DNA from: Venturia oleaginea
Taxonomy: Eukaryota; Ascomycota; Dothideomycetes; Venturiales; Venturiaceae
Direction: 5' to 3'
Assembly: GCA_013176395.1 (NCBI GenBank)
Contig: JABMLP010000012.1
Span: forward strand, 1,550,001-1,614,000
DNA: 64,000 nt
Under the pieces are notes generated by a model. That model worked only from the letters and a program-made list of their open reading frames with translations, was not told where the DNA came from and did no database searches. Below, piece by piece: positions 41,786 through 53,542 of the stretch (positions are counted from its first letter, which is position 1; each line of letters opens with the position of its first letter). Position numbers and translations under genes: made by a program.

Positions 41786-42589
41786 GTGAAAAATAATGAT
41801 AGCGAGGATGGAAGGTTTTGAGCTGTGATGGTCAATTGAACTATATGTGTAAGAAAAAACGCTGTTTGGAATTTAACTTTCAAACTGTTAACATTCTTTC
41901 AAGTGAAAATTTTAACTATTTTACCATTATGTGAAAACTGAATATTCTTAGACTATATTCGTAACTATTTATTTATTCACTGCTGAATGTTTGCATAGTT
42001 AACTAAAAGCTGGAAAATTTTAATTACTCCCTATTGAATACTCCTTTCAGGTCTTCAGAGTGACGCAAGCGATCAATCTTCGCAACACTTTTGCCGACTG
42101 CAATATTACAGTTATTAATTGTTATTCTCTTCTGTGGCCCGATTCTTTTAATGTGAATCGCAGTCGAGGGGAACCGAAACCGTTCCAGTCGATCCTTTTA
42201 CCCACCACACAACACGTCGGACCAGGCTCGCGATGTGTGTACGGGGTCCGATGCACTTTGCTCATAATTGTGATCGTGTTCTGCGACTTCCGTCAACTCC
42301 GAGAGAAAGTCGAGGAAGAACTCCAACCTCAGAATTCGCGTTTTTAATAGACGTTCAAGGCATCGCTGCGCATATTGCCGCACATACGAAGGGGCGTGGT
42401 ATTTCCGAGAACCAGTGTGTACTTGTAAGCCGTGTGCGATGAGAAGAGAGAAAGACTAGAAGATTAAGGACGAACAAAAGTAACTTTGCAAAGGGGAGAG
42501 ACATGAATAGCTTCGTCGGATAGGGCTCGATCGTGTGCGAAGACAAAGATATCTTATAAACAGAGGTGCCTACCTAAGGATATCTAGGC

Positions 42590-42860
42590 AGAGCAGGTTT
42601 GAGGGATTTGTAAGCTCTGAATGAACCCATCAAATACTTGGCGTGGGTTGGAGACAGACATGGGAATATCCAGGCACGGGGATATATAGACAGGAATCCC
42701 CAAATAAGACGGTCCCACACAGAGCGAGTTTGAGGGATTTGTAAGATTCGGATCCATCAGAGCGATAATATTACGAGGGGATCGGAGACACGCAGGCAAA
42801 GATGTCCAGGTGAGGAGCTCCGGACAGAGCGGGTTTGAGGGAGTTTACGCCGGTCATATC
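42590..42860. repeat. Diverged tandem repeats with core CAGAGC(G/A)(G/A)GTTTGAGGGA
   Basis: Three cores at about 42591, 42719 and 42823, followed by TTTGTAAG and later by GGAGACA, GGCA...ATATCCAGG / GATGTCCAGG in the first two units, so the period is about 105-130 bp. A fourth isolated core (CAGAGCGGGTTTGAGGGATTTG) lies at about 45029, beyond member B. Confidence 0.7.
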
Positions 42861-43189
42861 TTTCCGCCCCGCTACTACTATGCACAGTGGGTTCAATAAC
42901 AACTCTGTGGTCCCCTCGCTTACTTTGCTTTGGGATCGCGCTATTGTTGGCGCCCTGCGTCAACGCTATATCGCTGGAAGATTATATCGATAATGATATC
43001 GATTCGATGTTGATGTCGATATCGATGTCGATCTTGAGTCACATGCTCAGATTTACCCTTACCCGGTAGATTTGCTCAGCTCCTAGAGGATCTGAGCGCA
43101 AACAGTGCGGCTTTAAAATATCTCACAAATCGGACCAAGCGCGCACAAAAGAGCATCTGGTTCATGAGATATTGTGCTTTTGGGTTTAA

Positions 43190-43870
43190 CGAGGACATTT
43201 GAAAAACAAGGACGAGTCGTTTTCTTAGAGCCAAGATAGCAGCAGATCAAGGCCCACAGGATGTTCATTCGATTTTCATGGGATTCTGATTAGATCTCGA
43301 GATTTTCCTATCACGGAATAGGAACTTCATGGGGTGGGGATCGATGGATCGACGTTGAACGAGTTACTCCGTACTTCTAAATGATTCAACGACGTGTTTT
43401 GACCAACAAGATTTTTATACCTGGCCATCTTAGCTCTGAGAAAACCACTCGACCTATTTTTTCTTTCTCTCAAATGTTCTCGTTAACCTCGAAAGCACAA
43501 ATCTGGTTCTTAGATGAACGAGGACATTTGCAACATGCACTCGAGTGTGAGTGGTTTTCTGAGAGCCAAGACAGCAGCAGATTAAGACCCACAGGATTTT
43601 CATTCAAGGTTTAATGGACCAGCGCGCCCCAGGTCGGTTTTGATAACGATTGACAACAGGTCTCTAGCAGGGTTGGTTCACCAATCAGTGACATCAAGTC
43701 TGGGGATTTGCACGCGATCAGCTACCAATCAATGGATGATGCCAATCAAACTCGTTGAAATCCTCCTGGGGCGCGCTGGTATGGGATTATGATTAAATCG
43801 CGAGAGTTTATCACAGAACAGGAGGTTTCTGAGGCGGAATCGAGAGATTGATGTTGAATGCTCTCAGAAA
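43190..43870. repeat. Long diverged direct repeat interrupted by about 160 bp
   Basis: GAACGAGGACATTTG..., AGAGCCAAGA(T/C)AGCAGCAGAT and CACAGGAT at 43190-43270 recur at 43515-43605. The following GGGATT(C/A)TGATTA and GATCGA...GACGTTGAA part at 43278-43360 recurs at 43788-43860. The right copy is split by unrelated sequence. Confidence 0.65.
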
Positions 43871-44488
43871 AACACACGATCGCATGTTGAAAGTGTCCTC
43901 GTTCACTTGAGAACCGCCATAATCTTCGTGCTTCAGCTAGGTTCCGCTGTAGAGTAGAGCGCTCAGAATTACGCAGTCAGTCAGTAAGTCAAACACTTGA
44001 AAACATCCAAGAAGATACACAAACCACAACAAGTGCTGGGTATGTATATAAAACATGCGCTGGAAGCCATGTCCGGGAACGCTAGAGCCTGCGTAAAGGC
44101 GATTAGGGAAACTTGAATCGAGTTGGGTTTCAGATATTGTGCTGACGGAAAAGACCTTTCACTTTTAGTGTTTTCCGCCAGCACGAGAGTCCCCCGTATC
44201 GTAGAAATAGAACAGCTGAATAACTGTGCGGACATATATTACTATACATTAACCCGCTTCTCTTGGGACTCACCTGTGATTCTTGGAACTTCCCTTTGAT
44301 TCGTGGAACTCACCTGTAATTCGAGAGGAAAATCGTAATCAAGTCATGACGCCGAAGACAACAGAAAACTATTTATGAGATAGAAACACTACCGAAGGAG
44401 GCAATCTCATTCTCCAATTTTCACTTATCACAGCGAAAAAAACCCACCGTCAACACTCATCCCACGCTTACCCAAGCCTACCTTCAAA

Positions 44489-44866
44489 ATGCGATTCGCT
44501 ACAATCATCTCCATAGTTATCACAACTATCAGGCTAGTCATTCATATTTAGCAACACAGGAACGATTTAACTAATTTTAATCATCAGCATGACCAGCGCA
44601 ATAGCGATCCCAAGCTCACAGATCAAAGAACCAGAGACTCCGGGGTATGAGACCGCCCCGTATGTGGATTCTCCATTCTCTCCAGTCAGTCCCTGTACTT
44701 AATGGAATTCAGGGGAAAAAACAGGCCTACTTATTGCGATCATGTCAAGGATGCTAGCAAGCGCGCTCCATGTCTTAAAGCGCTGCAGGCTTGCCAGAAG
44801 AAGACGCCTCAGAAGGCTGTGGATGATTGTAAGAGGGCTCTTGCGAAGACGTATCCTATTTTTTAG
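44489..44866 (+). CDS. Small secreted protein, C-x11-C-x6-C-x11-C family, member B (three exons, GC-AG intron)
   Basis: Exons 44489-44532, 44588-44644 and 44713-44866 give 84 aa. The signal peptide is MRFATIISIVITTISMTSA. Four Cys keep the 11-6-11 spacing of member A, and CLKALQAC matches its CLKALAAC. Intron 1 (55 nt) has GC at its donor (AG|GCTAGT) at the position where member A has AG|GTTTGT; no GT nearby keeps the frame, so it must be a GC-AG intron or a mutation that blocks splicing. Intron 2 (68 nt, GTATGA...TTCAG) is standard. The pair, 3 kb apart in the same orientation, is a local duplication. Function unknown. Confidence 0.65.
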
Positions 44867-45119
44867 GATTTGATTGCGCTGCTGGAAGTTGAGGTGGGAG
44901 GCTATAATGCCAAGTAGTGATTAGCTGATCGAGTCTGGGATTTGATTTGCTTTTTTGAAAACACTGAGTGACTATTTACCAAATTGATCTTTCGTAACCA
45001 TATGAGGCTGAACAAATTGAACTTCAACAGAGCGGGTTTGAGGGATTTGATATTCTTTTTTTCCGCTACGTCCGGAGGTACACCCGATGATGTCTCTCCG
45101 CCTCAGTACTAAGAATAGT

Positions 45120-46188
45120 TTATTGCCTCGTTCGAAATCGATATTGCAAGAACTTCCGAATCTCCCTGTCTATGAAGAAAACATCCTCCGCGTTTCCACC
45201 ACCGCCAGCAATGTGTCCCCAGACACTCTGAATAACAGCCAGTTTCCCACGTTTCAGATACTCGAGATCCTGCTTATTAGGTCCAGGTCGAAAGTATTGA
45301 TCATGACTACACGGCATCAGTAAAATCTCTGCCTCAATACTCTGCAAAGCCTCTTTCAACTTCTCGTCATCGCCTTGACCACCGCCCAATTGACTGAGTT
45401 GTCCCTCGAAAGTAAGAGAACCTATATCACCCATCTGCCACATCCTCGCCAATACGAGGAGATCATCAGCATCCCACCTAACATTATCTACCTCAGCACA
45501 AATCCACTCTTCCACACTCCCAAAGCCCCCTACCCTCCATAATCTCTGATCAAACCACTCAGCACTAGTCAACCAAGCCGCATACGCCCTCCCAAAAGCC
45601 GCCGTCGCTCTAACCGGTTCATCAAGACTCCCCTCGCCCCTATCTTTCCCCTCCTTCCACAAGATGTAAGCTTGACTGTTTCCGAGTGCGCAGATGGGGC
45701 CTTCTAGGAAGGTATAATTATGTCCACTCGTCCTCGCACTCCCACAAACAACAACCACCTTCTTAGCAAAAGACGGATACATGACAGACCAGTAATAAGC
45801 CTGTTGTCCACCCATACTAAACCCAACGACCGCTTCCAGGCTTTCAACATCAAAGGCCCTCAGTAAGCAGATGACGATGCGCAAAAACCACATCTTCATA
45901 TCTTAAGTTTCCCGGTTCGGGGAAACCGGGGTGATTGGATGGCGATGAGGACTCGCCATTTCCGAGCCTCGCCGCGATAACGATGTGATATTTGGATAGA
46001 GAGTTGGCTTTACCGCTGTTGAAGGCAAGGGTGTTGTTTATCTTACCACCGAAGCACGTTGGGATTAGAATCGTGCCGTTTTTCGAGGTTGGATTGATGG
46101 ATTTGTATGCTACGCGGACGTTTTCGAGGGTTGAGCCATTGGCGAAGTGGAGGTAGGGGATATTGTGGGTCTGGATTTGCTCTATCAT
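45120..46188 (-). pseudogene. Homoserine O-acetyltransferase-like alpha/beta hydrolase with one frameshift
   Basis: Two overlapping frames cover about 350 residues. The first (46188-45850) has NVRVAYKSIN and AARLGNGESSSPSN; the second carries the nucleophile elbow VVGFSMGGQQ (Ser), a cap with WFDQRLW, the strand ILLMPCSHDQYF (Asp region) and VWGHIAGGG (His). This is the MetX-like acetyltransferase/hydrolase fold; in fungi many members are not true homoserine acetyltransferases. Between TEG and FDVESLEA one extra base in CAAAGGCCC (about 45852-45857) shifts the frame. Everything else is intact, so a recent mutation or an assembly error are both possible. Confidence 0.85.
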
Positions 46189-46507
46189 TTTTCGACGATA
46201 ATATAGTTTAAGATACTTAAACGGAAAAAGAGGTAAGAGTCGCTGAAAGATGATTCGGCGAGTTCAAAATGTAGACGAGCAGAATACCAAGTCAAAATTC
46301 ACCCCGCATCATCATGAGTCATGTGCATTTCTCCATAGAGGTCTGTTTTCCATACTGTACAGAATCCTGAACGCCTTGCTGAACGATAGAATATCCCAAA
46401 AGCAAAATAATCGCTAGCAATACATTGTCATCGTCCCGCATCATCAGCAATCCGTTATGATTTACGTACTGTCCGTAACCCTGCCGTCAATAGAACCCGT
46501 GGTCACA
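46189..46507. other. Intergenic between hydrolase start and aquaporin stop
   Basis: 319 nt holding the hydrolase promoter and aquaporin 3' end. TATAGTTTAAG at about 46202 is AT-rich, but no clear element is seen. Confidence 0.4.
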
Positions 46508-47926
46508 TTAGGAAATAATACGCCTCGGAGCTTCATCCGCGTGCATACCCCCACTGAGCCCATGGAACGCATCATCGATAGTCCCCATAGCCGGCGACTC
46601 CATCCTCGCAGTCGACTCCCGTCTCACAGCATCAGGCTGCGTAGTTCCTCGCCTCACCGCCGGAGGTTTCTCCGCAATACCCGAGGCAACACCATTAGTG
46701 GAAGCAGCATAGCCACCATTCTCAGGATTAGCATAGGTTCCGTTACCATAAGCGCCATTAGCATTCACCCCGTTGGCGATGTAAGTACCGCTGGTAGTGT
46801 TCGATGCATTTGACTGATGAGTTTGTTGCCATTCTTTGCTTCCGCGACGGCCACCTTGTTCCATCATTGATTCGGCGGTTTGGGGGCGCAGGTTGGAGCC
46901 GTCGGTATCTTGGGATGGGTTGGCGGTTTCGTACTCGAGAACCTTGATGAATTTGTAGAAACCGGCTGCGAGGATGGCACCGAGAATTGGACCGACCCCT
47001 GTAGAATTGATGTGAGCAAATGATTTGATTATTGTATAGGTCACCTACAATAAATCCAGTGGTAGCTGTGGAAGTTGTGGTTCACGACGGCTGGACCCAG
47101 AGAACGCGCTGGATTGAGGGATCCCCCGGTAAAGAAGACACCTTCCTGATGTTAGCCATGTATTGATTCAAGTATAGTGATTAAACTTACCAGTAAGCTC
47201 AGCCACGAACAACGACAAACCGATACCGACAGGTGCAATGAAAGTGCCCTTGTGTTTCTCAGCGGCCAACATGAAGATGGTGAAAACCAACTGAGCCGTC
47301 AACATCATCTCGATGAACAAGCCCTGAACGACACTGGTATTGCCTCCGAGTGACGTCTGAACATTCAAAGGCCCAGGAAACATGCAGCTGACAAGTGCTG
47401 ATGCAGCAATACCACCGAGGACCTGAACAAAGAACAGCAAACAACCACGAACCCACGGCAATGCTCCGATCAAGCACATGCCGATAGTGACAGCTGGGTT
47501 GAAAAGCCCACCACTGATACGGAAGAAGACCCAAGCGTTGACTGCGAGCGAGAAGCCAAAACAGAGAGCAATATACTGCAATTGCTGGGGATTAGACCCT
47601 GTTGCCTCAACGCTCAATCCAGCGGACGAATTGACCGAATTCGCAACTTGAGCACCGCTCAGGGCGAAGTAGAGGAACAGCACCGTCCCCACGAACTCAC
47701 CACACATAGCAATGAAGTGGTTGCGAATTCTATCTGGGATTCGATGGGCGAATGGCATGCGAAGCTCTGTTTGCGAGTACTCGGCATGGGGATTGGCGGC
47801 CTTGGTGAATGGTAACGCCAAAGCGGCCGTTGGGGCTGGTTCCTTCATGCCAATTTTAGTACCGATGTAAGTTGACGCTGTGGAAGGACGAGAGTAGGAG
47901 TTCTCCATTTTGAGATTATTGGCCAT
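46508..47926 (-). CDS. Aquaporin (major intrinsic protein family) with long C-terminal tail
   Basis: Exons 47191-47926, 47049-47141 and 46508-46998 give 439 aa; introns are 49 nt (with GGCTAAC) and 50 nt. Six membrane helices span about residues 62-300. The two half-helix signatures are GLFNPAVT and SLNPARS; the Arg after the second NPA completes the selectivity filter. It forms a plasma-membrane channel for water or small solutes; which one is not decidable here. The cytosolic N terminus is about 60 residues. The C-terminal tail of some 125 residues is rich in Asn, Gly, Ala and Tyr ([21 protein letters not shown]) and is longer than usual. Start at 47926 ([10 protein letters not shown]); the frame is open 30 codons further upstream. 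Confidence 0.92.
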
Positions 47927-49003
47927 CGTGACACGAGGATAATGGTTTGTAGGCAGACAAATGAGCAGTATTGATACGCAAACAGCTAGGTGATGCGAAT
48001 GTAGACAAAGAACCAAAACTTACGTTAATATTCATAGTCGCTGTGTACTCGATTCCACGCCCGTATCCGGCAATCAACTATCAACTTGGTACGAATTCGT
48101 TGATCTGACGAAGTGTAGGGGTAGGATGACTGAGAGGACGTTGGTGGAAAGAAGGAAGAAATGTCGACGCGTTCCAAATCGAAGGGCCCACGGTTAAGAT
48201 GAAATACCGACGGGCAACGTTTAGCTAGCCATATAGCCACCATCTGGCCATCTCCTGAAAGGCTGACACTGCGGAACGTCATCTGAGATGCAGCCCATCT
48301 CCATCTACAAGCGCTCTAAGGCAGTTACCAAGTCCTGCCAAAGTCCCGCCAAAGTCCCATCCACCATTGGCAGATGGATATCCCAAGAAGCTATGTGTAT
48401 GGTTCAGGCTGGAAACAGCTATGCAATGCGCCATTTCGTCAAATTCGAGATAGCGTGACACGGGAAGTGGTGGCCAATCTGCATTGGGAACAGATAGACC
48501 CAAGGCGGAAAGGCACGCGGCTGTATTCGGCGTTATTCAACGTGTTCTCGGCGGGAGTTGGAAGTTCGGGAGAGTGACGACTGGGCCACACTTTGATCGC
48601 ATGAAGCTGCCTGCAGACAATCTCTCGTCTAGTCTTTCTCTTTTCGAGACTTGCGCCACATTCCAGCGGTACGTCACCGAATGGCAGAAATCTCCGGCAA
48701 ACGTCGCGAACGGCCTGTCGAGACCTGGACCTTGAAAAATGTGCCGACTCTCGTGGCCTAACAGTGATTTGCATTCGTGTGACTTTAGTGGCCGCTGGCT
48801 ACATCCCCCAGCCAACCGCACAACCTAGGCATGGAATTATGCTCCGCTTCATTGGATGTAATTCGTATATTTGCACCTAGTGGTAGAGGCCATTGACCTT
48901 GACTAGCATCAGTAATTCATACATCAGAAAACCGTGGTTGCGAGCTCCAATACCTCTGCGTTAGCTGAGAAGGCTAAGATGATATCTTGCAGCCAAGCCT
49001 CGT
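47927..49003. other. Intergenic, no gene recognised
   Basis: About 1.1 kb upstream of the aquaporin gene and downstream of the BAR/PH gene. Only overlapping short frames on both strands; no motif. Confidence 0.45.
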
Positions 49004-52000
49004 CTACTCAAGCCTCTCCATCTCCATTAAGCAACTTCCACAGTATTCATTCCACCAATCTCTTAATCCCGCCGTCTCGTCGTTTGACTTGATGACCTGT
49101 ACAGCATGTTTGCATTTTGTCGCTTCGTTCCAGACCCAGCTCTCCCATTCAGCCCTCATAATTTCTTTCTCTACCTTGCTGACTGTCCGCAGTGCCACTA
49201 ACAAGTCGTGGCGATAAGAACCGATATGTTGACGTGAGCGTTGTAGCCGCCTAATCGTAGATTGTGTATGAGGAGAGTGTGCAAGTCTTGTATTCACGCC
49301 TGGCGAAGCTGATGGATCAGTCTGCCTCACGAGGGCATTGAATTGTGTCGCGCTAGGAAATGTTAAATCTCTGGATCGGTGCCGATGAACAAGTCGAGGA
49401 AACTCACCAGGGGCTCTCAACATGCCCAACTTCGGTCCGATTGCCATCTGGCTGCAAGAGGAACTCGTCGAGATCTTTCAGCCATATAGAGCGACCCATT
49501 ACAGCATTTGGATGGACACCAATCTTTGCCATGAACGAGCGTGCATTTCGTTCACGCCACCATGACCAAGTCTCTCGATTCGCAAAGTAGACGTTGGTAA
49601 AACCACTCAATACCAACAGTCCCACAATCACCGTGTGAGCAGTGACAACTTTGGCAGTGGACTGTACCAGTTGCACGATCAATCCTAAAATTGCGAAGAA
49701 CACCTGCAGCACAGCCCTCTCCAGTGCCGAGCGCGTCAATCCTACAATCGTATGAGTACGAATACGGTCCCCACTCCTGGATCCGGGTAGATCTGCTGTC
49801 GAAACGTGCGATGACTGAGTCTGAATGCCAATCTGCCCGAAAATTTGGACAGCTCTCCGAGAATTGTTTGCTTGCGTTCCCAGCCTTGCCACCTGGTCTG
49901 TCAGTATTGCCGTCAAGGATGTCGCATAAAGTTTCAAATCGGCGAGCGCTTGTGTTTCGATCAAGCCTAAATTAAGTGAGCCAAAATTTCAACTCGGGTT
50001 CTCTATACCATCTTACCTTTCCCGAAGAGAGGATACGTCCTCCAATCAACTCGAGTGTATATTGTTAGTCTGCATCTAGACTTCGCAGCGTGGGTTATAA
50101 CTATTTTGGTCATGAGACTAAACATATGCGGTGATGGAAGAGACCACGGCGTCCTTCGATCGGTAATGACATAGCAAAGATGGTCATTAAGAACGTCGAT
50201 GAGTTGATGATCGGCAACGTCGAAGCGTTTTCCACCATTGACTACCTGATACCTGAATTCTCTTCGGTGGTGGCCTTGTTCAGGCTGGACCCAGGGAGTT
50301 TGTATTAAGTCTAAGAATAATGTGAGCATCTGGAAGCCCCCAAGCAGGAAACATCACCTACGTTCGGCACCATGCTCGCAGTTCAGCGTCTGGAAAACAG
50401 TACTTTTGTCGCCAGCTAAAACGTGGAACAAGGTCTTCGCAGTAACATTGAATTCTTTGAAGATTGTTGGGGACGACATTCCCTGGGGCACATAAATCAC
50501 CGGTTGAACCGGAAGTCTGAACTTGGTCGCGTTCCTGCTTGCTGAATAGGACAGATTTGGATAAAGGGTACCATCGATCCGCAGGGGAACGCGATTGTCG
50601 TGATCTCGTCTTGTCGTGCCATCGGTGGGCGTATGGGGACTCAAGTCCTCCCAAGACTCCATGCTCGGGCTTTCATCTCCTCCAAGTTCAAACTTGAGCA
50701 GTGCTCTGATCACTTCTTCCAATGACGCCGGCTCTTCTGCATCTACATTGCAAAGCAAGTAATTCAGTCGTCGTTGCAGCATCTTGAGGGGTTCGAGGAA
50801 TGTCTTGATTGTGATCCGTGTTGCGCCGTCTGTAGCGACGCCTGGCTTGAGATGGACAAATAAGAAATCACAGTCTTTCCCAGGCGCAGCTGTGATCTCA
50901 TGAATGGTATCGAGACTGACACTGCTGACCAACACAAGGCCAAAATGGTTGCTGTAGAAGTAGATGTCGTTCAGAGTGATATACACTCTTCCGGGAAACT
51001 CATGGTTATCTGCTGCAGTCCATGCAGCTCGGAAGACGAGCACCAATTTGTCGTCCCGACTCACATCAGGGAAAATCATCCGAAATTGCGCGTCCTGGGC
51101 TTTGAGAGTAAGTGGATAGAAGTTTGGGTAGTCATCAAGAGTGACTGCACTTCTCACAGGTTGGCGACTGGGATCTGCCACCATGCTGATTGTCTTGCGA
51201 TGCGTAAGTGGAGAGAGATCCGGTGTACTCTCACTCGAGCCCACGTCGATGGGCGTGATGGCAAGGATAGGACTGGGAGGCTGTGAGACGCTTCTCCGTC
51301 TCTCAATCGGTTTCTTCGCGTCGCCGCGCTCGAAGCGATGGGCGAAACCCCAATTTGCAGAGCCCCATATATTTGCCATGAGACCACTCGGTATGCCACC
51401 GTCTGTTGCTGTTGTACCGAGTCCCAATCCACGCTCTCCACTGACAACGACGGCCGTTTTGCTCAAATTTGTTGGTGCGGGGGGATTTGCCAGGGTTGAT
51501 GGTGCCAGACTGCTCCATGGTAGATAGTTCCCAAGGATGGCTTTGAAGTCTGTAGAGATGTTGAGCACATTGCTGGAAGCAAGTTGAGGTGGCGACCCTC
51601 CGACACCCAGAGCCAGACCGTGATGACTAGCCGCAATCAAACCAGCGATGCCGCCAGACTGGCTGGACGATGGGCCCTTGTCCGATTTGAGCTTTGAGAT
51701 GATCCTCGCTGCGTGGTCACGACTGCTCTCACCGTCCCGCTCGCCTCCAACGGCCCTTCGACCACTAGCGTCCGTACTGCTCCGAACCATGGCAGGCTCC
51801 ACACCAAGAGTGTTTGACCTTTCTTGCGGGGTTTCTTCTTGTTCTCCATTTTTAGCTGCGAATTCAGGAGCGACAGGAGCAGTTACAGCAAACGCCGGAT
51901 CAATTGATTTTGATCCTGCAGCAATTGCTTCAGTGCTTGCTGGGTTCTCCAGGGCTTTTCGCTTCGCGACTTCGAATGTCGAGATCCATTGTGTCAGGTC

Positions 52001-53292
52001 GCCTTGAGTCTCGGCCTGAAGGATTATGGTAGTATCCTTAGTTTTGACTTCGAAGCAGAATCGACGTTCTTCATTAAAAGCAGGACGCACTCCGCATAAC
52101 AGAACACCTATCTTTTCCGATTCTTCAACAGCACCAGACCGAGTGTTGTTTGTTAGGTAGCCAAATATGCCATGTTTAACATAGAACCATCGTCTCACCC
52201 AGACGGTCCTTGCTGGTCTTCCAGCTGTTGTGCGCTGGAATAGCCAGCCTTGTCTGTTAGCTTTCCCCTCGTTTTCCTTGGTGACAGGCGCTGATGAGCC
52301 AATATAAGGCACAGTGGAAATGGCATAATCATCGAGTTCCCGAGGGGGTCGCACATTCACTTCTGCCGCAGTCTCAATCTGTGTACGCGCCATTTCTAGC
52401 TCGCGCTTGAAAACGCGCTCATTGTTTTCCATCTCCTTACTCCACCCTCGTATTCTATCGAGGTCTCCTGTCCACTTTCCAAACGAGGCTGCCAAAGCAT
52501 CTCGTGAGGTCTTCATGTCTTTAAACCGGTCTGAAAAGATCTTGACCAGGAGTTTGTCCAAGGCATTCCGGACCTGTGGAGCCATCACGCTGTAATCCAT
52601 GGATGCTTTCAAGTACGCCTTTCTCGATTCATGGAGCTGGAAGGCATCTTCGCGGAGCGACGAGGCTTCTTTTGTCTTCGAGTTTGAGGAGTAACGTGAG
52701 ATCAGTCCGTCGAAGGTCCTTTGCTGTTGCTCCAGATTTCTTCGAGCATTCTGCAGCTAGGCTTAGCATAGTCTTGACAGTTTGTACGCTAGGTTATTGA
52801 TACCTTCAGGTTGGCTACATCAACCTGCAAGAAAGCGCGTATGGGATCTACCACGGTGCTTTCGACCTTCTTCATCCATCTGATTGTGGCCATCCAGAAC
52901 TCCTTGGCTCCTTCATTGTAGCGCTTGACCGCAAGCAGTGTGTAGTCATGGTCCAAGATAGCCTCTGAGAGGACTTGGGGAGGAGTAGCCCACGATAGAT
53001 ACGTGTTTATGAGAGCTTCGAGAGCGGTGACTTCGTTTGCGACGCGCCCAGCGGCCCTGATGTAATTCTCCAGCCATCTCTCAACGACGTCGATTTGCTC
53101 GCCGAAGTGGTGGGCAGTTGCTCGGAAAGTTGGGCTGTCGAGGCCAGCTTCTTTGAGACCTACTGGGCTATGGTCCCCTATATGTTAGCCTTATGATCCA
53201 ATTTCCCTTCTGGGGTGTCAAGCATACATTAAGGTAATGGGTCTCGCGACGGGGATAAGAGTTGGTAACGGCTGGGGCTCAGATTCGGCCAT
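49004..53292 (-). CDS. BAR-PH-GRAM-VASt membrane-contact lipid-transfer protein (Sip3/Ysp1, Lam1/Lam3 type)
   Basis: Six exons: 53228-53292, 52804-53167, 50362-52756, 50017-50310, 49408-49966 and 49004-49352, together 1,341 aa in one frame; introns are 47-60 nt. An N-terminal helical BAR region (about 20-290: GLDSPTFRATAHHFGEQID, FWMATIRWMKKVESTVVDP) precedes a PH domain (about 310-410: GWLFQRTTAGR, WVRRWFYVKHGIFGYL). A disordered Ser-rich linker is followed by a GRAM/PH-like domain (about 640-770, YPLTLKAQDAQFRMIFP). A VASt/StART-like domain runs from about 890 (FKEFNV) to 1070 (IYTRVDW). A hydrophobic segment (VLQVFFAILGLIVQLV, VIVGLLVLSGFTNVYF) anchors it near the C terminus. Yeast relatives move sterols at ER-plasma membrane contacts. 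It is divergent from KRI1 with 250 bp between the starts. Confidence 0.88.
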
Positions 53293-53542
53293 TTACTGCA
53301 GTTGATTGTATGGCAAAGATATCACCATCGATTAACGTCAATCTCAATTTGTACCTGGGAGGATTGCCAGGAGGAATTGGTGGGATTTGGCGTGTTCTAA
53401 TCAGCCTAGCACCCAACCGCATCATCCAGCCTTGGCTCGCGAACGTCTGGGCCAGGGCCAGGCAAAGGAAACCTCCGAGAAAATTATCAACCCTCCCCGC
53501 AAACTTTTGTCGGCACTTCCGCAACCACAGCAATTGCTCGCC
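53293..53542. promoter_or_regulatory. Bidirectional promoter between the BAR/PH gene and KRI1
   Basis: Only 250 bp separate the two start codons on opposite strands, so both core promoters lie here. No TATA box was seen, as is common for housekeeping genes. Confidence 0.5.

Larger units (their letters stand above)
41786..44488. other. Repeat-bearing intergenic DNA between members A and B
   Basis: 2.7 kb with no gene recognised. AT-rich to about 42050. It holds diverged tandem repeats at 42590-42860, a GATATCGAT-type microsatellite at 42975-43035, and a broken long direct repeat at 43190-43870, listed separately. The promoter of member B is at its right end. Confidence 0.5.
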
